A stretch of 23,584 nt of DNA. It comes from JANYGM01 sp043764015 (GTDB taxonomy: Bacteria > Bacteroidota > Bacteroidia > Cytophagales > Thermonemataceae). The DNA is taken from positions 1-23,584 of the forward strand of contig JAYUKY010000136.1 of the NCBI GenBank assembly GCA_043764015.1, given 5' to 3'. Shown piece after piece: positions 1 through 11,100 of the stretch. Every line of letters begins with the position of its first letter. Position 1 is the stretch's first letter. Under the pieces are notes generated by a model that was not told the origin of the DNA, did not search any database, and worked only from the letters and a program-made list of their open reading frames with translations. The position numbers and the translations under genes were made by a program.

Positions 1-750
1 CTTCTCCAAACTACCTGACCTTTCGGCTTTTATATCTTCTGTAATAGCGGTAGAAGCTATTTCTACATCTAAAACTGCTTTCTCAAACAATGTTTTAACA
101 GCGTGAATACTCAGCACTAAGTTATCTTGTGCCTTGAGTTGAGCGGAATCAGGTACTAATCCAATAGAATTGGGGTTGTCCCAAGCACGAAAGGCAATAA
201 GCTCTAATTGGTCTTTCTTATGCTTTAAACCCACTTTAAAGCCCGTTCCCATTCGCCTAAAAGCTGGCTGGTTATTGCTTTCAGTGGTGTCATAAGCAAT
301 TCCTTTTTGCAATCTTCCATACATAGCACTCACTGATAGCCAATCTTTGGGCGTAAGTTCCACACCAAAACCATTATAAACGTGTCCTGCAAGCGTGTAA
401 GTGGAGAAATTCATAGAATTCCAGCCAATATGTGTTTTTACCCATTTGTAGGTAGGGTGCAAACTATACTGATTAAAGGGTTGTTGATAGCTTACTTGTT
501 GATTAGAAACAGAAAAAGACAAGGGTACACTCCAACCATACAAATCAAAGTTTAGGTTGCCACTCAAAAAATAATCATAAGGATTCCTACGGTTATTTTG
601 ACCAGAAGCAGCATAAAAAACTTGATTTGCAGAGATGCCACCAGTTACTTTAAGTATTTTTCCTGTGCCAATTTGCTCCAAATTTTGAGCTTTTATAGGA
701 GAAAAAATAAATAATAAGAAAAAATAAAATAAAAGTATGTATATTTTCAT
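1..750 (-). CDS. Outer-membrane beta-barrel-type protein (3' part missing)
   Basis: 250 codons are open from the ATG at 750 to the left edge, so the C-terminus lies outside the window. The first 21 residues form a Sec signal peptide (MKIYILLFYFFLLFIFSPIKA, cut before QN). The rest has alternating polar/aromatic stretches rich in Gly, Asn, Tyr and Trp, as in outer-membrane beta strands, for example YGWSVPLSFSVSNQQ and LSVSAMYGRLQKG. It resembles a conserved Bacteroidota outer-membrane protein of unknown function. It lacks the PQYTQYM-like start of PorP/SprF, so I do not call it SprF, although it sits just after a SprB-repeat gene, as sprF does. The gene starts 83 bp after that gene and is separated from it by a strong hairpin, so it may have its own promoter. 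A near-match TATCTTTA lies just upstream of the start. Confidence 0.75.
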   Translation of the reverse strand, partial: MKIYILLFYFFLLFIFSPIKAQNLEQIGTGKILKVTGGISANQVFYAASGQNNRRNPYDYFLSGNLNFDLYGWSVPLSFSVSNQQVSYQQPFNQYSLHPTYKWVKTHIGWNSMNFSTYTLAGHVYNGFGVELTPKDWLSVSAMYGRLQKGIAYDTTESNNQPAFRRMGTGFKVGLKHKKDQLELIAFRAWDNPNSIGLVPDSAQLKAQDNLVLSIHAVKTLFEKAVLDVEIASTAITEDIKAERSGSLEK

Positions 751-770
751 AGGCTTAAAGATAACTTGAT

Positions 771-811
771 AAAACAGATAGTAGCTTGATTTTAAGGCTA
801 CTATCTGTTTT
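771..811 (-). terminator. Perfect 15-bp stem hairpin after the SprB-repeat gene
   Basis: Bases 771-785 (AAAACAGATAGTAGC) pair perfectly with 797-811 around an 11-nt loop, and the stem ends in a T run on the minus strand. It lies 22 bp past the stop of the SprB-repeat gene and before the outer-membrane protein gene, as expected for an intrinsic terminator or an mRNA-stabilising hairpin. Its symmetry would allow it to work on both strands. Confidence 0.8.
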
Positions 812-832
812 TATTTGATGATTAACAGTTTG

Positions 833-3800
833 TTAGCGTTCAATTATTATTCTTAAAAATTTGGTTTCATTGGGTGTAGTAATCACCAAAGCATAAAATC
901 CTGAAGGCAAATTAGGCTCATTAAAATCAAAAGTATGCTTATTAGCACTTGCGTTATGTGTTTGTGTTGCCATACTCCTATTACTTTGCAAACTATATAA
1001 AGTGGCTGTTGCTGTACTTTCTTTGTTTAGTTCCACTGTTGCTGCAAAAACGCCATTAGAAGGATTGGGGGCAACTATAAACTTAGTAATATCTGCTCCT
1101 TGATAACCCAAACCATTATTATCATTTTTAGCAATTCTTGGAAGCACCACAATGCTTCTAGTAATCTCATCAGAGCAAGTTGTCCAATAGGCTTTCAGAC
1201 GAACTGTATAAATACCCTCTTTCATAAATTTAAGTTCTTCTGTATAACCTGTGATACCACCTATTCGGATTATATCAGGGCTACTATAACTCCATTCAAT
1301 TCTGTCTGGAATATTCCTAAGGTTATTGGGGTCTGCGACAAGCGTACGAGAAACATCTATCAACACAATGGTATCTTGTGCTATCACTTCGGAAGCTACA
1401 AGCATATTCGCCTTCACCAAATCACTACGTACTTCTACGCTGAAAGGATGAGTAGAAACACAACTTTGTGGCGTAATTATTTTCAACTCATAATTGCCTG
1501 CTTGGGGAATACTGATAGTCCTACCCGTTCCTATATTCACGTTTTGACTATTTTTCCATTCATAAATAGCGCCTGGATTTCCTGCATCTAAATTAGCAGT
1601 ATTTCCCTGACAAATATTGACTACACTAGGAAAGGAAACGCTTGTTGCAGGTGGATTTGTCAATATAAAAGGTTTTGTGAGCGTACAACCCCTGTTGTCA
1701 GTAACCACAAGTTCGTAATCATCTGCATAAAGGTCAGCTACAGATGTACCAGTGCCTATACTAGCGCCTGTAGCATTTTTCCAAAGATAAGTGTAACCAC
1801 CATTTCCACCAGTTATTTGTGCTACTGCCGTTCCATTTCCTTCATTGATACAAATAGGATTTGTAAGCGTAAAGTTAATAGCTAGAATAGCAGGCTCAGG
1901 AACAGTAATAATAAAAGGTCTTGTGCAATTATTGCTACCTCTTACCTCTACTGTATGCAAATTACTTGTACCGCCTCTTAGATTTGGAATATTGATAGTA
2001 GTGTTTGCATTCGCATTTTGCCACGCTCCACCTGCAATACGCCACTGATACGGCGGAAGACCACTTGTTATTTCAAATGAAATACCTCCATCTGTTGTAC
2101 CAAAACAACTTGTGCTAGTAAGTAGTTGGTTAATGATATTAGGAGAACCTATATCTATCACAGCAATAGGATTAGAAGTAAAAACACAACTTTGTGAGTC
2201 TGTTACTATCACACGGTAAGTACCTGAATATATGCCGCTTAATTGGTTTGTTGTACCTGCTATAGCTGTATAAATACCACTTACATATTTTTGCCAAATA
2301 TACGTGTAGCCAAGCGTTCCGCCTGGCGTACCACCAGTCATATTTACTGTTATTTCGCCATTATCCTGTCCACAATCCGTATTAGTAACAAGTGGATCAG
2401 CAGAAAGGCTAATAGGAGTCGGTTGTATGAGTGTTACAGTAATTGTACTGGTCATAACACACAAATTAGCATCTTTCAAACGTATTTGATAAGCACCAAT
2501 ACCTAAATTGCTGATGGTTGTGGTAGGTGTGGTAATATTAGTTATAGTCCAGTTAGCACCATTATCAATAGAAATTTGATAAGGTGCAGTTCCCCCAGTA
2601 ATATTATTCACTACAATACTGCCATCTGTTGCACCAAAACATCTTGGATTGTTGGTAGTTCCCTGCGTCATAGAAAGTGCAAGCGGTTGAGAAATAGTAA
2701 CAGTTCGCATAGTAGTACAATTATTAGCATCTTTAAAAACAATACTATGACTGCCTGCAAGTTGCCCTGTAATGGTTGCAATAGCCGTAAATGGAACAAA
2801 AGCACCACCATCTATTGAATATTGGTATCCTGTAATAATATGAGGTGATCCTCCACTTGCTGTAATGTCTATGCTACCATTTGACCCACCAAAACAAGTA
2901 ACTGTTTGTGCTACTGTTGCAGTTGCCGTAAGAGAAGTTGCAGGCTCTGAAATAGGGAAATTAAGCATTACCCAGCCACTTGGGTCATTATTATTACAAT
3001 TATTAGTGTCTTTGTAACGTATTTCATAAGTACCAACCTGCATATCTTTGAATAAAAACGCCATTCCTGCGCCTCCTGCAATAGGTGTTACCAAACCACC
3101 CCAAGGTGTGCTTGTGGCATTTACATTTAGCCAAGGGCTTGCAGGAGAGGTTTGTTTTCTCCATTCTACATTATAAATAGAATTTCCACCTATAAATCTA
3201 ATACCATATTCCCCATCTGCTCCTCCAAGACAAGATACATTTCTGACTGTTGCAAGAATAGTGGCAGATGACAAAGGTGCTGGTTGCGCTATAATGATAT
3301 TGTTGATAGTTTTAATACAACCTTTTGAATCTGTGATTTTTAAAGTATAAGTACCTTCTGGCAAAACTGTAAAATCTGCATCTGCACTCACTTGGTCTGT
3401 AGGGTTTGTATAGCCCACTAGTGGACTACCTGCTCTTACCAAATTATAGGTATAATCACCTGCACCATTTGGAATACCTCCACTTACACCACTAAGCCTA
3501 ATACGTCCATCTGAACCTTCAAAACAAGTAGTATTTGTTACTTCTGGCAATAGGAAAGTGATTTCAGGGGCTTGAATGAGGGTTTTAGTAATAGTAGTTT
3601 CACAAAGATTTGCATCTTTGATTATAAAAGTATGTGTACCTACGGCAAGATTAGCAAAACTTGCTGTTTGTGTATTAGTTGCTGTAAGGGTAATACCACC
3701 TAAAGAAACAGTATAGTTATTAGTACCTCCATTGGGAGCAACATTAACCGTTGTAGTACCCCCAAAACAAGTAATATCATAATTAGGATGATTTGGTGTT

Positions 3801-5938
3801 ACAGAAGCTGCTGCACCTAATAAAACTGTTGGTTCTGTAATAATTATGCCTGATACTTGTTTCACACAATTGTTAGTAGTAGAGAATAAAGCATCTCGTA
3901 CCACAACAGTATAATCTCCTACGGAAAGTCCTGTAAAAATACCAGTAGTAGAGGTGGTAGCAGGCATTCCGTTAGAAGATGTAAGTATATACGAATATGG
4001 AGGAATACCACCAGTAGCTTGTACTGTAATAATCCCATCATTACCACTCTTACAGCTAATATTTACACCATTATAATTGCTTTTTACTATATTACCTAGA
4101 GGCAAGAGTAATTCTGCTGGTTCTAAGATTTTGATGACTATCTCTTGACTAATACAACCCGTTGTAGATGGACCGCCATTTCCTGCAGAATAATAGTTTT
4201 CTATTTTGAGTGTGTAAGTACCTGCTAATAAAGGAAATGAATTACCAGCAGTATCTGGGAAAATAACAGGAAAGCCAATAGTAGTAGGACGCTGAGGAGT
4301 GGCTCCTTGATTAACATTCATTGTTTGACCACTAATAGGGGTGCCACTAGCATCAAGAGTTTGCCTTAGGGAAAAATAATACAGATTAGCTCTCCCTGTT
4401 ACTGCATTTATAGTTATCTTGCCTGCGCCACCCTTACATTTAGCATTTTCTACTGATACTTGTGCATTTCCATAAGTAGCTTCTGCTGGTGTACTAAAAC
4501 CAGTAGGAGCATTGGGGGTATTTACACTAGGTGCAGAAGGCCACAATATAGGAATGTCAATGCTACCCATAGGTGCAACAGGTGATGAGCGAGGGGTACT
4601 AAGCGCAGAGGTATAGCCTACCTGACTACCTGTACCAGGTATTACTCCTGCCACAAATATTTCTATTCTTGGATTAAGCAATTGATTGCCTGATTGTTGA
4701 TATATAGCATCAAGATAAGTTCTTAAACCAGGCAAATCAAAAATATTAGCAATAGGATAAGTAGGGCTAGAAGTCGTACCTATTTCTATCCTAGCAGGAG
4801 AAGAGTAAGAGACTTGAGTTGCACAAGGAGAGAGCGTGGACATGCTACAATCTTCTTCAAGATGAGTAGTTCCTGAAGGCACACAATATGGATCTACATA
4901 AGTATCATCAAACCCATCTCCATCAGTATCAGACCAATAACCAGGAAAACAATCATAATCATCAACAGATACCGTTGGACAAGGAGGAATGTAACAGGTA
5001 GTTTGTTGTGATCCTGCATAACTTCCGCTTACTATATAAGACCAATAATAAGTCATATTAGAGAAATTTGGAGCGTGTGTTGGAGCAGGGCTAGCTGCTT
5101 GTGTTGGAACAGGATTAGGTGCAGAAGCATACTGTAGTTTTGGAAGTGGATTGGCATAAAAACTATAGCCAGTATTATTTCCAACTCCCTCACAAGCACC
5201 TGTGCCTACATTCAATGGACTATCTTGTCTTACATTTAGCGTAAATAAATTGGTAGGAAGTGTATAACGTATCTCATACTCAAAGTCAAATAAGGGTCCA
5301 TTACGAAGAACACCTGCTTGACCATCAAGTGTTTGAGAATAAAAAGCACTAGGTGCATTAGCTGCAGTTGCTCTATACCATACCCCTGCAGGAAAATTTT
5401 TGAATTCTACAGTTTTACTAGTTACATTGCGTTCTGCTTGCTCAGCACCGCTATTATGATCACAGTGTGGATCACTATGATGGTTAAACGCGTCTAAATT
5501 TACAGTAATACCTTGTGGCAAATAATTTACATATCTAGGAGCAAAAGTACTATGAGCTGCTAGATTTACAGGTGTTGAACCAGGAACAGTATAAGCAGTA
5601 ATATTTGATGCATCACTCCAATTTGGAGGTAATGTAGCAAAAGTACACGGATTTACTTGGTCAGCAGATCCAAAGGTATTATTGACAATTGCTCTGGAAA
5701 TACCAGTAGCAGAATATATATCAGAAGATGCCTTGAGTATAATGTTTCTTGTAGTAGTTTGTGGATTCAAATAACGAACAATACGTATTTCAATTTTAAC
5801 CTCTGAAGAAGGATTACCACCATAATTAATATTATAACAAGTAAGACCAGCTGGTGGTGTTCCAGTAAAGCAGCTCTGGGCATTTGTACTGTTTAAAGCA
5901 CAAACTAACGCAATAAGCATTAAGTAAATTCTTTTCAT
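833..5938 (-). CDS. SprB-repeat surface protein with T9SS type A sorting domain
   Basis: A 1701-aa exported protein. Residues 1-20 are a signal peptide (MKRIYLMLIALVCALNSTNA). An N-terminal region follows, containing an Asp-rich DTDGDGFDD motif near residue 336 of the thrombospondin-3/calcium-binding type. From about 500 to 1440 there are roughly ten repeats of 80-115 aa, each opening with a Cys motif such as CFGGSNGSI, CFGATDGSI, CFGTTDGGI or CLGGADGEY and continuing to a GG...Y segment. This is the SprB-repeat signature. A PKD-like segment (about 1510-1600) precedes the last ~80 residues, which have the APNPSNG start and GFYALVI...FLRIIIE end of a T9SS type A C-terminal domain. The protein should cross the outer membrane by T9SS and stay on, or leave, the surface as an adhesin-like filament. 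SprB of Flavobacterium johnsoniae is a gliding adhesin, but it is far larger and has a different tail, so a role in gliding here is inference. It starts 36 bp after the FN3 gene, probably in the same operon. Confidence 0.9.
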   Translation of the reverse strand: MKRIYLMLIALVCALNSTNAQSCFTGTPPAGLTCYNINYGGNPSSEVKIEIRIVRYLNPQTTTRNIILKASSDIYSATGISRAIVNNTFGSADQVNPCTFATLPPNWSDASNITAYTVPGSTPVNLAAHSTFAPRYVNYLPQGITVNLDAFNHHSDPHCDHNSGAEQAERNVTSKTVEFKNFPAGVWYRATAANAPSAFYSQTLDGQAGVLRNGPLFDFEYEIRYTLPTNLFTLNVRQDSPLNVGTGACEGVGNNTGYSFYANPLPKLQYASAPNPVPTQAASPAPTHAPNFSNMTYYWSYIVSGSYAGSQQTTCYIPPCPTVSVDDYDCFPGYWSDTDGDGFDDTYVDPYCVPSGTTHLEEDCSMSTLSPCATQVSYSSPARIEIGTTSSPTYPIANIFDLPGLRTYLDAIYQQSGNQLLNPRIEIFVAGVIPGTGSQVGYTSALSTPRSSPVAPMGSIDIPILWPSAPSVNTPNAPTGFSTPAEATYGNAQVSVENAKCKGGAGKITINAVTGRANLYYFSLRQTLDASGTPISGQTMNVNQGATPQRPTTIGFPVIFPDTAGNSFPLLAGTYTLKIENYYSAGNGGPSTTGCISQEIVIKILEPAELLLPLGNIVKSNYNGVNISCKSGNDGIITVQATGGIPPYSYILTSSNGMPATTSTTGIFTGLSVGDYTVVVRDALFSTTNNCVKQVSGIIITEPTVLLGAAASVTPNHPNYDITCFGGTTTVNVAPNGGTNNYTVSLGGITLTATNTQTASFANLAVGTHTFIIKDANLCETTITKTLIQAPEITFLLPEVTNTTCFEGSDGRIRLSGVSGGIPNGAGDYTYNLVRAGSPLVGYTNPTDQVSADADFTVLPEGTYTLKITDSKGCIKTINNIIIAQPAPLSSATILATVRNVSCLGGADGEYGIRFIGGNSIYNVEWRKQTSPASPWLNVNATSTPWGGLVTPIAGGAGMAFLFKDMQVGTYEIRYKDTNNCNNNDPSGWVMLNFPISEPATSLTATATVAQTVTCFGGSNGSIDITASGGSPHIITGYQYSIDGGAFVPFTAIATITGQLAGSHSIVFKDANNCTTMRTVTISQPLALSMTQGTTNNPRCFGATDGSIVVNNITGGTAPYQISIDNGANWTITNITTPTTTISNLGIGAYQIRLKDANLCVMTSTITVTLIQPTPISLSADPLVTNTDCGQDNGEITVNMTGGTPGGTLGYTYIWQKYVSGIYTAIAGTTNQLSGIYSGTYRVIVTDSQSCVFTSNPIAVIDIGSPNIINQLLTSTSCFGTTDGGISFEITSGLPPYQWRIAGGAWQNANANTTINIPNLRGGTSNLHTVEVRGSNNCTRPFIITVPEPAILAINFTLTNPICINEGNGTAVAQITGGNGGYTYLWKNATGASIGTGTSVADLYADDYELVVTDNRGCTLTKPFILTNPPATSVSFPSVVNICQGNTANLDAGNPGAIYEWKNSQNVNIGTGRTISIPQAGNYELKIITPQSCVSTHPFSVEVRSDLVKANMLVASEVIAQDTIVLIDVSRTLVADPNNLRNIPDRIEWSYSSPDIIRIGGITGYTEELKFMKEGIYTVRLKAYWTTCSDEITRSIVVLPRIAKNDNNGLGYQGADITKFIVAPNPSNGVFAATVELNKESTATATLYSLQSNRSMATQTHNASANKHTFDFNEPNLPSGFYALVITTPNETKFLRIIIER

Positions 5939-5974
5939 ATTATTTATTTTATTCTTTTATAATGAATTATATTT

Positions 5975-8110
5975 CTAATATTTAACAATGATAGGTTTTG
6001 TCATTTTGCTTTGTGCTTCATCTACAAAAACAGCTCTAATAGCGTATTGATAGATAGTATTCAAGCGTGCCTCTTTATCAATGTAGCTGGTAGCAGTAGC
6101 ATCTCGCACAGATGTAAGCAAACGCAATGGCTTACCTTCTTCAGAACGGTATATCCAAAAAGCAAATACCCCTTTCTGGTTATATTGCCAAGCAATTTTT
6201 ATTTCTTTTTTTTCTCTTTCAGCTACGACCTCAAATTTTTCAATATTTGGACGTATTTTATTATCTAACCTCTTGGCTTGTATGGGTTTTGCTGGAGTAG
6301 ATTCTAAACCTGCATCATCTATAGCTATAATTGTATATTTATAAATGGTGCTTAAATCTGTATCTTTATCAGTATAGTGAGTGGTATCTTTGCCTAAAAA
6401 AACTTTAATAAGTTGCCATTTTTCCTCTCCCATAATACCTCTATAGAGTAAGTGTTTTTCAACATCTTCACTACTACTATTATACCATTGTAAATAAACA
6501 CCCTCAGGTTTTGCCTCATAGTTTTTAATCACAGGTGGCACAGGAGGTATTTTGTCTGGGCGTTTGAGTTCTAATAACTCAGAAAAACCTGAAGGATTAA
6601 ACACTTCATCTAAGGCTACTATCTTATAATAAACTTTTTCTGTAAGTGTTTTGATACTTACAGTATCTTTAAAAAATGTAGTCCTTATTGGTTCTTTACT
6701 GATTTGACTAAACTCTTGGTTTTTAAAGTTACTTCTAAAAACCCTATAACCATACAAGTCCTGTTCTGTATTCTTCTTCCACGAAAGACTTACTATTCCT
6801 GTGGAATCTATCACGCCTTTGACATTAGTAGGAGGCATAGGAGGAAGACTATCTTGCAAAAGAACACGATAAGGAAAAGAAAGTGCATATTCTCCTTTTT
6901 TCTTACCCAAAGCCCTCACACGGTAATAATTAGAGCGTTTAGGTGGTTTTAAGTCCACATAATTTGTTGTAGTAATAGGAAAAATACTAGTATTAAGTAT
7001 TTGATAAGTACCTTTTTCTGTTTCGCAACGCTCCAAACTGTATCCTTTGACTTCAGAGATACTTTCCTTTGGGAAATCCCATTCAATTTTTACGGCTGCT
7101 CCTTTGATTTCTTCTATTTTAGTAATAGAAGGATTACCCCGTAATGGAATATAGCCAACCCCTGAAACAGTATCAGAAGGCAAACTCACTTGACCAAAAG
7201 CATTTAGTCCTTTGACCCTAAAAAAGTATGTTTTTCCATTTTCAGGCAAAGAATCTACTTTGTAATTCTTTCGCATCTCTTGTTTAGCATTCACAGGTTG
7301 CGTATTGACAAAAGGCAAATCTGATGTATTTTTGAATGTTTTACCATTATCATCTGAGCGTTCTACAATAAAAGCACTAAAAAACTGGTTATAAGGATTT
7401 CTGTCCCAACTTAGCAACACAGATTTATCAGAAAACTCCCCTTCTATCTGCCTTATTCTAGGAAGTGGGCGGTAATCCGAAATCCCAACATACACAAATC
7501 CTGTATCAATAGGAAGTGTATTTTTGGGTCTTATGGAAGCATATACTCTATATAAATACATTTCATCAGCTACTACTGTTTTGTCTTCCCAAAAAAGTCC
7601 AGATGCTTTTGCTGTAATCACAGACATATCCGCAGCAAATAAGGCGAAAGTATGCCTATTTTCTAACTCCGTAGCCTGATTAAGCATTTCTATCATATTA
7701 TCATTCCCCTTCCCCTTTTTAGGGTTTTTCTGCTTTCCTTGCGAAATAGCAAAAGTTTTACCATAAAGAGATTGTGCTGCAATAGGTGCCATTTTATCTG
7801 ATTTCACTATTGGCTCCCACTCATTCAAAGGCAAAGGTTTAATAGGTTGTGGTGCGAGTTTTACGAATGCGCCACGAGGCGTAATCAACTTTCCTGCTTT
7901 TGCAACAAGTTGTTTTTCTACAATATATCCTTGCTCATTTGCCATTTTCCAAGCATAAGGCGTATTTGCTGCCCAACGCAATAAAATTTTATCAGGTGTT
8001 GCTTGTGCTATTATTTTGATAGCATTTTTTGGTGCTAGTGTATCTTTTAATTGTGCAAAAGAGGGTTTCATTACAAGCAAGAACACTAAACTAATTAGAT
8101 ATTTTATCAT
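5975..8110 (-). CDS. Exported multi-FN3 domain protein
   Basis: A 711-aa protein with a signal peptide at residues 1-19 (MIKYLISLVFLLVMKPSFA, then QLKDT). After an N-terminal region of about 215 residues there are five FN3-like modules at roughly 217-313, 325-413, 423-516, 525-613 and 620-711. Each has the W or Y core positions of the fold, for example VLLSWDRNPYN, VKIEWDFP, VSLSWKKNTEQDLYGYRVFRS, VYLQWYNSSSEDVEKHLLYRG and IKIAWQYN. The modules are joined by short proline-rich linkers (LPPMPPTNV, IPPVPPVIK). No T9SS tail is seen (it ends PIIVKY), so it probably stays in the periplasm or is anchored some other way. FN3 arrays usually bind proteins or polysaccharide, and none of the modules shows a catalytic motif. 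It lies 55 bp after the 1556-aa gene and 36 bp before the SprB-repeat gene, which points to one transcript and a shared assembly. Confidence 0.85.
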   Translation of the reverse strand: MIKYLISLVFLLVMKPSFAQLKDTLAPKNAIKIIAQATPDKILLRWAANTPYAWKMANEQGYIVEKQLVAKAGKLITPRGAFVKLAPQPIKPLPLNEWEPIVKSDKMAPIAAQSLYGKTFAISQGKQKNPKKGKGNDNMIEMLNQATELENRHTFALFAADMSVITAKASGLFWEDKTVVADEMYLYRVYASIRPKNTLPIDTGFVYVGISDYRPLPRIRQIEGEFSDKSVLLSWDRNPYNQFFSAFIVERSDDNGKTFKNTSDLPFVNTQPVNAKQEMRKNYKVDSLPENGKTYFFRVKGLNAFGQVSLPSDTVSGVGYIPLRGNPSITKIEEIKGAAVKIEWDFPKESISEVKGYSLERCETEKGTYQILNTSIFPITTTNYVDLKPPKRSNYYRVRALGKKKGEYALSFPYRVLLQDSLPPMPPTNVKGVIDSTGIVSLSWKKNTEQDLYGYRVFRSNFKNQEFSQISKEPIRTTFFKDTVSIKTLTEKVYYKIVALDEVFNPSGFSELLELKRPDKIPPVPPVIKNYEAKPEGVYLQWYNSSSEDVEKHLLYRGIMGEEKWQLIKVFLGKDTTHYTDKDTDLSTIYKYTIIAIDDAGLESTPAKPIQAKRLDNKIRPNIEKFEVVAEREKKEIKIAWQYNQKGVFAFWIYRSEEGKPLRLLTSVRDATATSYIDKEARLNTIYQYAIRAVFVDEAQSKMTKPIIVKY

Positions 8111-8165
8111 ATTTATTCTATCATATTTATTTTATGCAATTTATGTGTATTTTGAATCACTAAAA

Positions 8166-11100
8166 CTATGGTCTGTTGATATTGATTTGTACTTGTGAAG
8201 TAACAATATTTCTACCAGGCAATGAATAACGCAAAAACACAGGATAATTACCAGATTGCATAGTTGGGAATGGTGTGATTAACAACTGCTGTGCAAACGA
8301 GCTTGTATTACCACTCATTGCTACCTGATTACGAAGTGCTGTAAAATCTCCAAAGCTAGCTTCTGCCATTTTATAAACAAAAACTCCATTGGAAGAGCCT
8401 AAAGGAATATTTCCTGCATCAACATCAGCAGCAGTTAGTTGCCAATCAAGTTTAGATTGTCCTATCAACACATTACGAACAGGTGGCGCACCTAAAATAT
8501 TAGGATTTCTATGAGTAATCTGTAAGCCTGAAGAAAGCCCCGCATAAATAGTGGGTTGCAACATAGATGTATGCCAATAAGTAGTGTATTGTGCTTCCAG
8601 TTGCACCAAAGGTTTTACTTGTTTGCTTGCATTACCAAGTATTTCTGCATTATCAAATAGCTCTGCGCCAGAGATGTTTACACCTATTTCGTGAATACCC
8701 GCCATAATAGGCCAACTCCATCCTGAAGAACGGTTAATGGCATTAAATTTATCAATGAATTTGCTATGCGAACTACTTGCAAAATTAGTCGTAAAAATGC
8801 TCTTCTCTTGTAATTGTTCTAATGAACCAGTTGCTTTTTGAGTTTTTATAGAAATATTAGTGCTATCAACACTTGTTTTATTAACTACTTGACTCACATT
8901 GGCATTAACATCATCATTATCATAGGCAGGTGTATTCATTATTTCCCAACGGTACAATTTACCATTTTGAACATTAGCAGGCATTGTAAACGAGACTTCT
9001 TTATCTGTTGTGTTATACGTCAAACCTGCTGTCAGTTTGGTAGTACCATTTGTAAGACGTATTTCTTGATTCCATTTATTATCAAGAACGAATAAATCAG
9101 GTTGCCCACGGTCAAGTTTAATGTAACTTACATTTGTTTCCCCTTTATGATAATATAACTGATTCATAATAGGATAACTATACACTACATTACTTAGTGG
9201 AATATAATCAGGGGCTTTATCTGTGTTAAAATTAGCTCGTTTTATCTCTTCAACTACAACACCTGAAACAACAACATTTGTCCAAGCACCTCTAACAAAT
9301 TCTTGAAAGTAAATTCTACAAACTACTTGTAGGCTTGATTGTCCAGGCAATATATCGTGAGAAATATAGGCAGCAGTTTTATTATCTGCTGACCATTCCA
9401 AACGTCCTGGTACAAGTACACCACTCTTGGAAACTTCAAATTTATCAAGTTTTACTCTAAATGTCCTAATAATACCTAAATCTGGGTCATTTACATTAAA
9501 ATTTTTATCTATTTCATAGTTAAACACTGCTTGTGGTGAGGTAAATACATCTAGTTTATCTGCTCCTTCTGCTGGCGTAAGTTGTGAAATAACTTCTATG
9601 CCTGACAATAAACTAGCTCCACGAATAGTACACTGTTTTCCTATTTCAAATTTGAATTTACAGCTGCCTTCTACAAGTCCGCCTAAAATACTAAAATTAC
9701 CTCCAACAATGCCTTTCATCCAAGTCGGATTAGGTAATTTTGCTTGTAAAATAGCAGCAGCAGCAATACTAAGAATCTCAAAGTCACCTTTATAAAACAT
9801 TAAATCTACTCTTACACCAATTTTACCCATTACATAAGCATATACCTGTCCCATAGCATACCAACCGTCAAAGCCTACTTTTTGGTTCGTTTCCTCACAA
9901 ACAGCACCATCTCCATAATTTCTAAGAGTCATATCAAAGCCCAAACCAGCCGCAAAACGACCATAAAACATCAAAAATGTCAAATCACCCGTATCTACAC
10001 TCAAACCCATTCCCATAGCAAAGCCTTTGCCTTGAGCAATAAGCCCACTGTTTCTTCCAAGAGATAAGTCCATCTCATTTAAAATTGAAGCAACTTGTGC
10101 AGGTGGTGGTGGAATAGCATCTATTTCATCTCCTGCCATAAGATATGCAGTAGTTTGTGCTAATCCAAGAAGTTTCATACCCATTCTTTGACTAGTTGTA
10201 CCCAAGTGAATATACCACTTACTTGGCGAAAAATGCAAAACAACATCACCTGCAAGTCCGCCTGCTCCTGCTCCTGTAATAAGCCCACCTGCTACATCAA
10301 CAAAAAGTTTAAGATTACAATGCAAACTCTTCTGTGCTACATCAAAATCTATCACAATTGTAGCCCTTACTGCACCTGGTTTGCTATTACCTTCTTCTAA
10401 TTTATGAATAGCCTCATTGATATTTGCTACTGCATTTTTATCATAACTAAGCCCTGGCACTTTACCCATTGCCTCCTCTAATTGTTGTGCTTTTGCTGCA
10501 GTTTTTGCTGCTTTTGCCTTAATTTTACTGAGGTCTATGTTGAGTGGTGGGGTTAAGAAACTAGCTTCTCCTGACAAAATTACTCTGCTTAAACCACCAC
10601 TCGCAAAAAATGAAATATCAAGGGTAACAGAGCCATTAAAGGCTTGTGCCGAGCCTGAGGATGCTACATACATTGTGGCACGAATACCAAGCCCCGTATT
10701 TTTGTCTGGTACATAAGCTACACCAGAAGGGGTAACACCCAAACCATTTTCATTAGCAGCTGTTTTTGGAGCTTGTTTCATGTGATAATAAGCACCACCA
10801 CCAAAACCATTGATTTCTATACCTGGTGCAATAGTTATACCGTTAGTAAGTACGACAAGTGCATCTGCAAACCAATAACGAGTATTATCTAACATATTGC
10901 CAAATATGACTATTACCTGTATTTTTTCTACAGCAGGAAATCTTGCCTCAATATTACCCTGAAAGCCATTACCATAAATAGTATCATTTTTAAAGAAAAA
11001 TAAATCTCCTTCCAGAGAAAATGAGCCTTGTTCTATTTCTATATGTATTCTGTCTACTTCTATCGTCTTAAATTTATAAGCAATTTTACTTGTAGTTTCA

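Noticed and set aside
1..750. SprF/PorP identity for the outer-membrane protein
   Set aside because: It follows a SprB-repeat gene, but the conserved PorP/SprF N-terminal pattern is absent.
1100..2818. Plus-strand ORFs within the SprB-repeat gene
   Set aside because: They are antisense shadows of the long, repeat-structured minus-strand gene and have no domain or signal.
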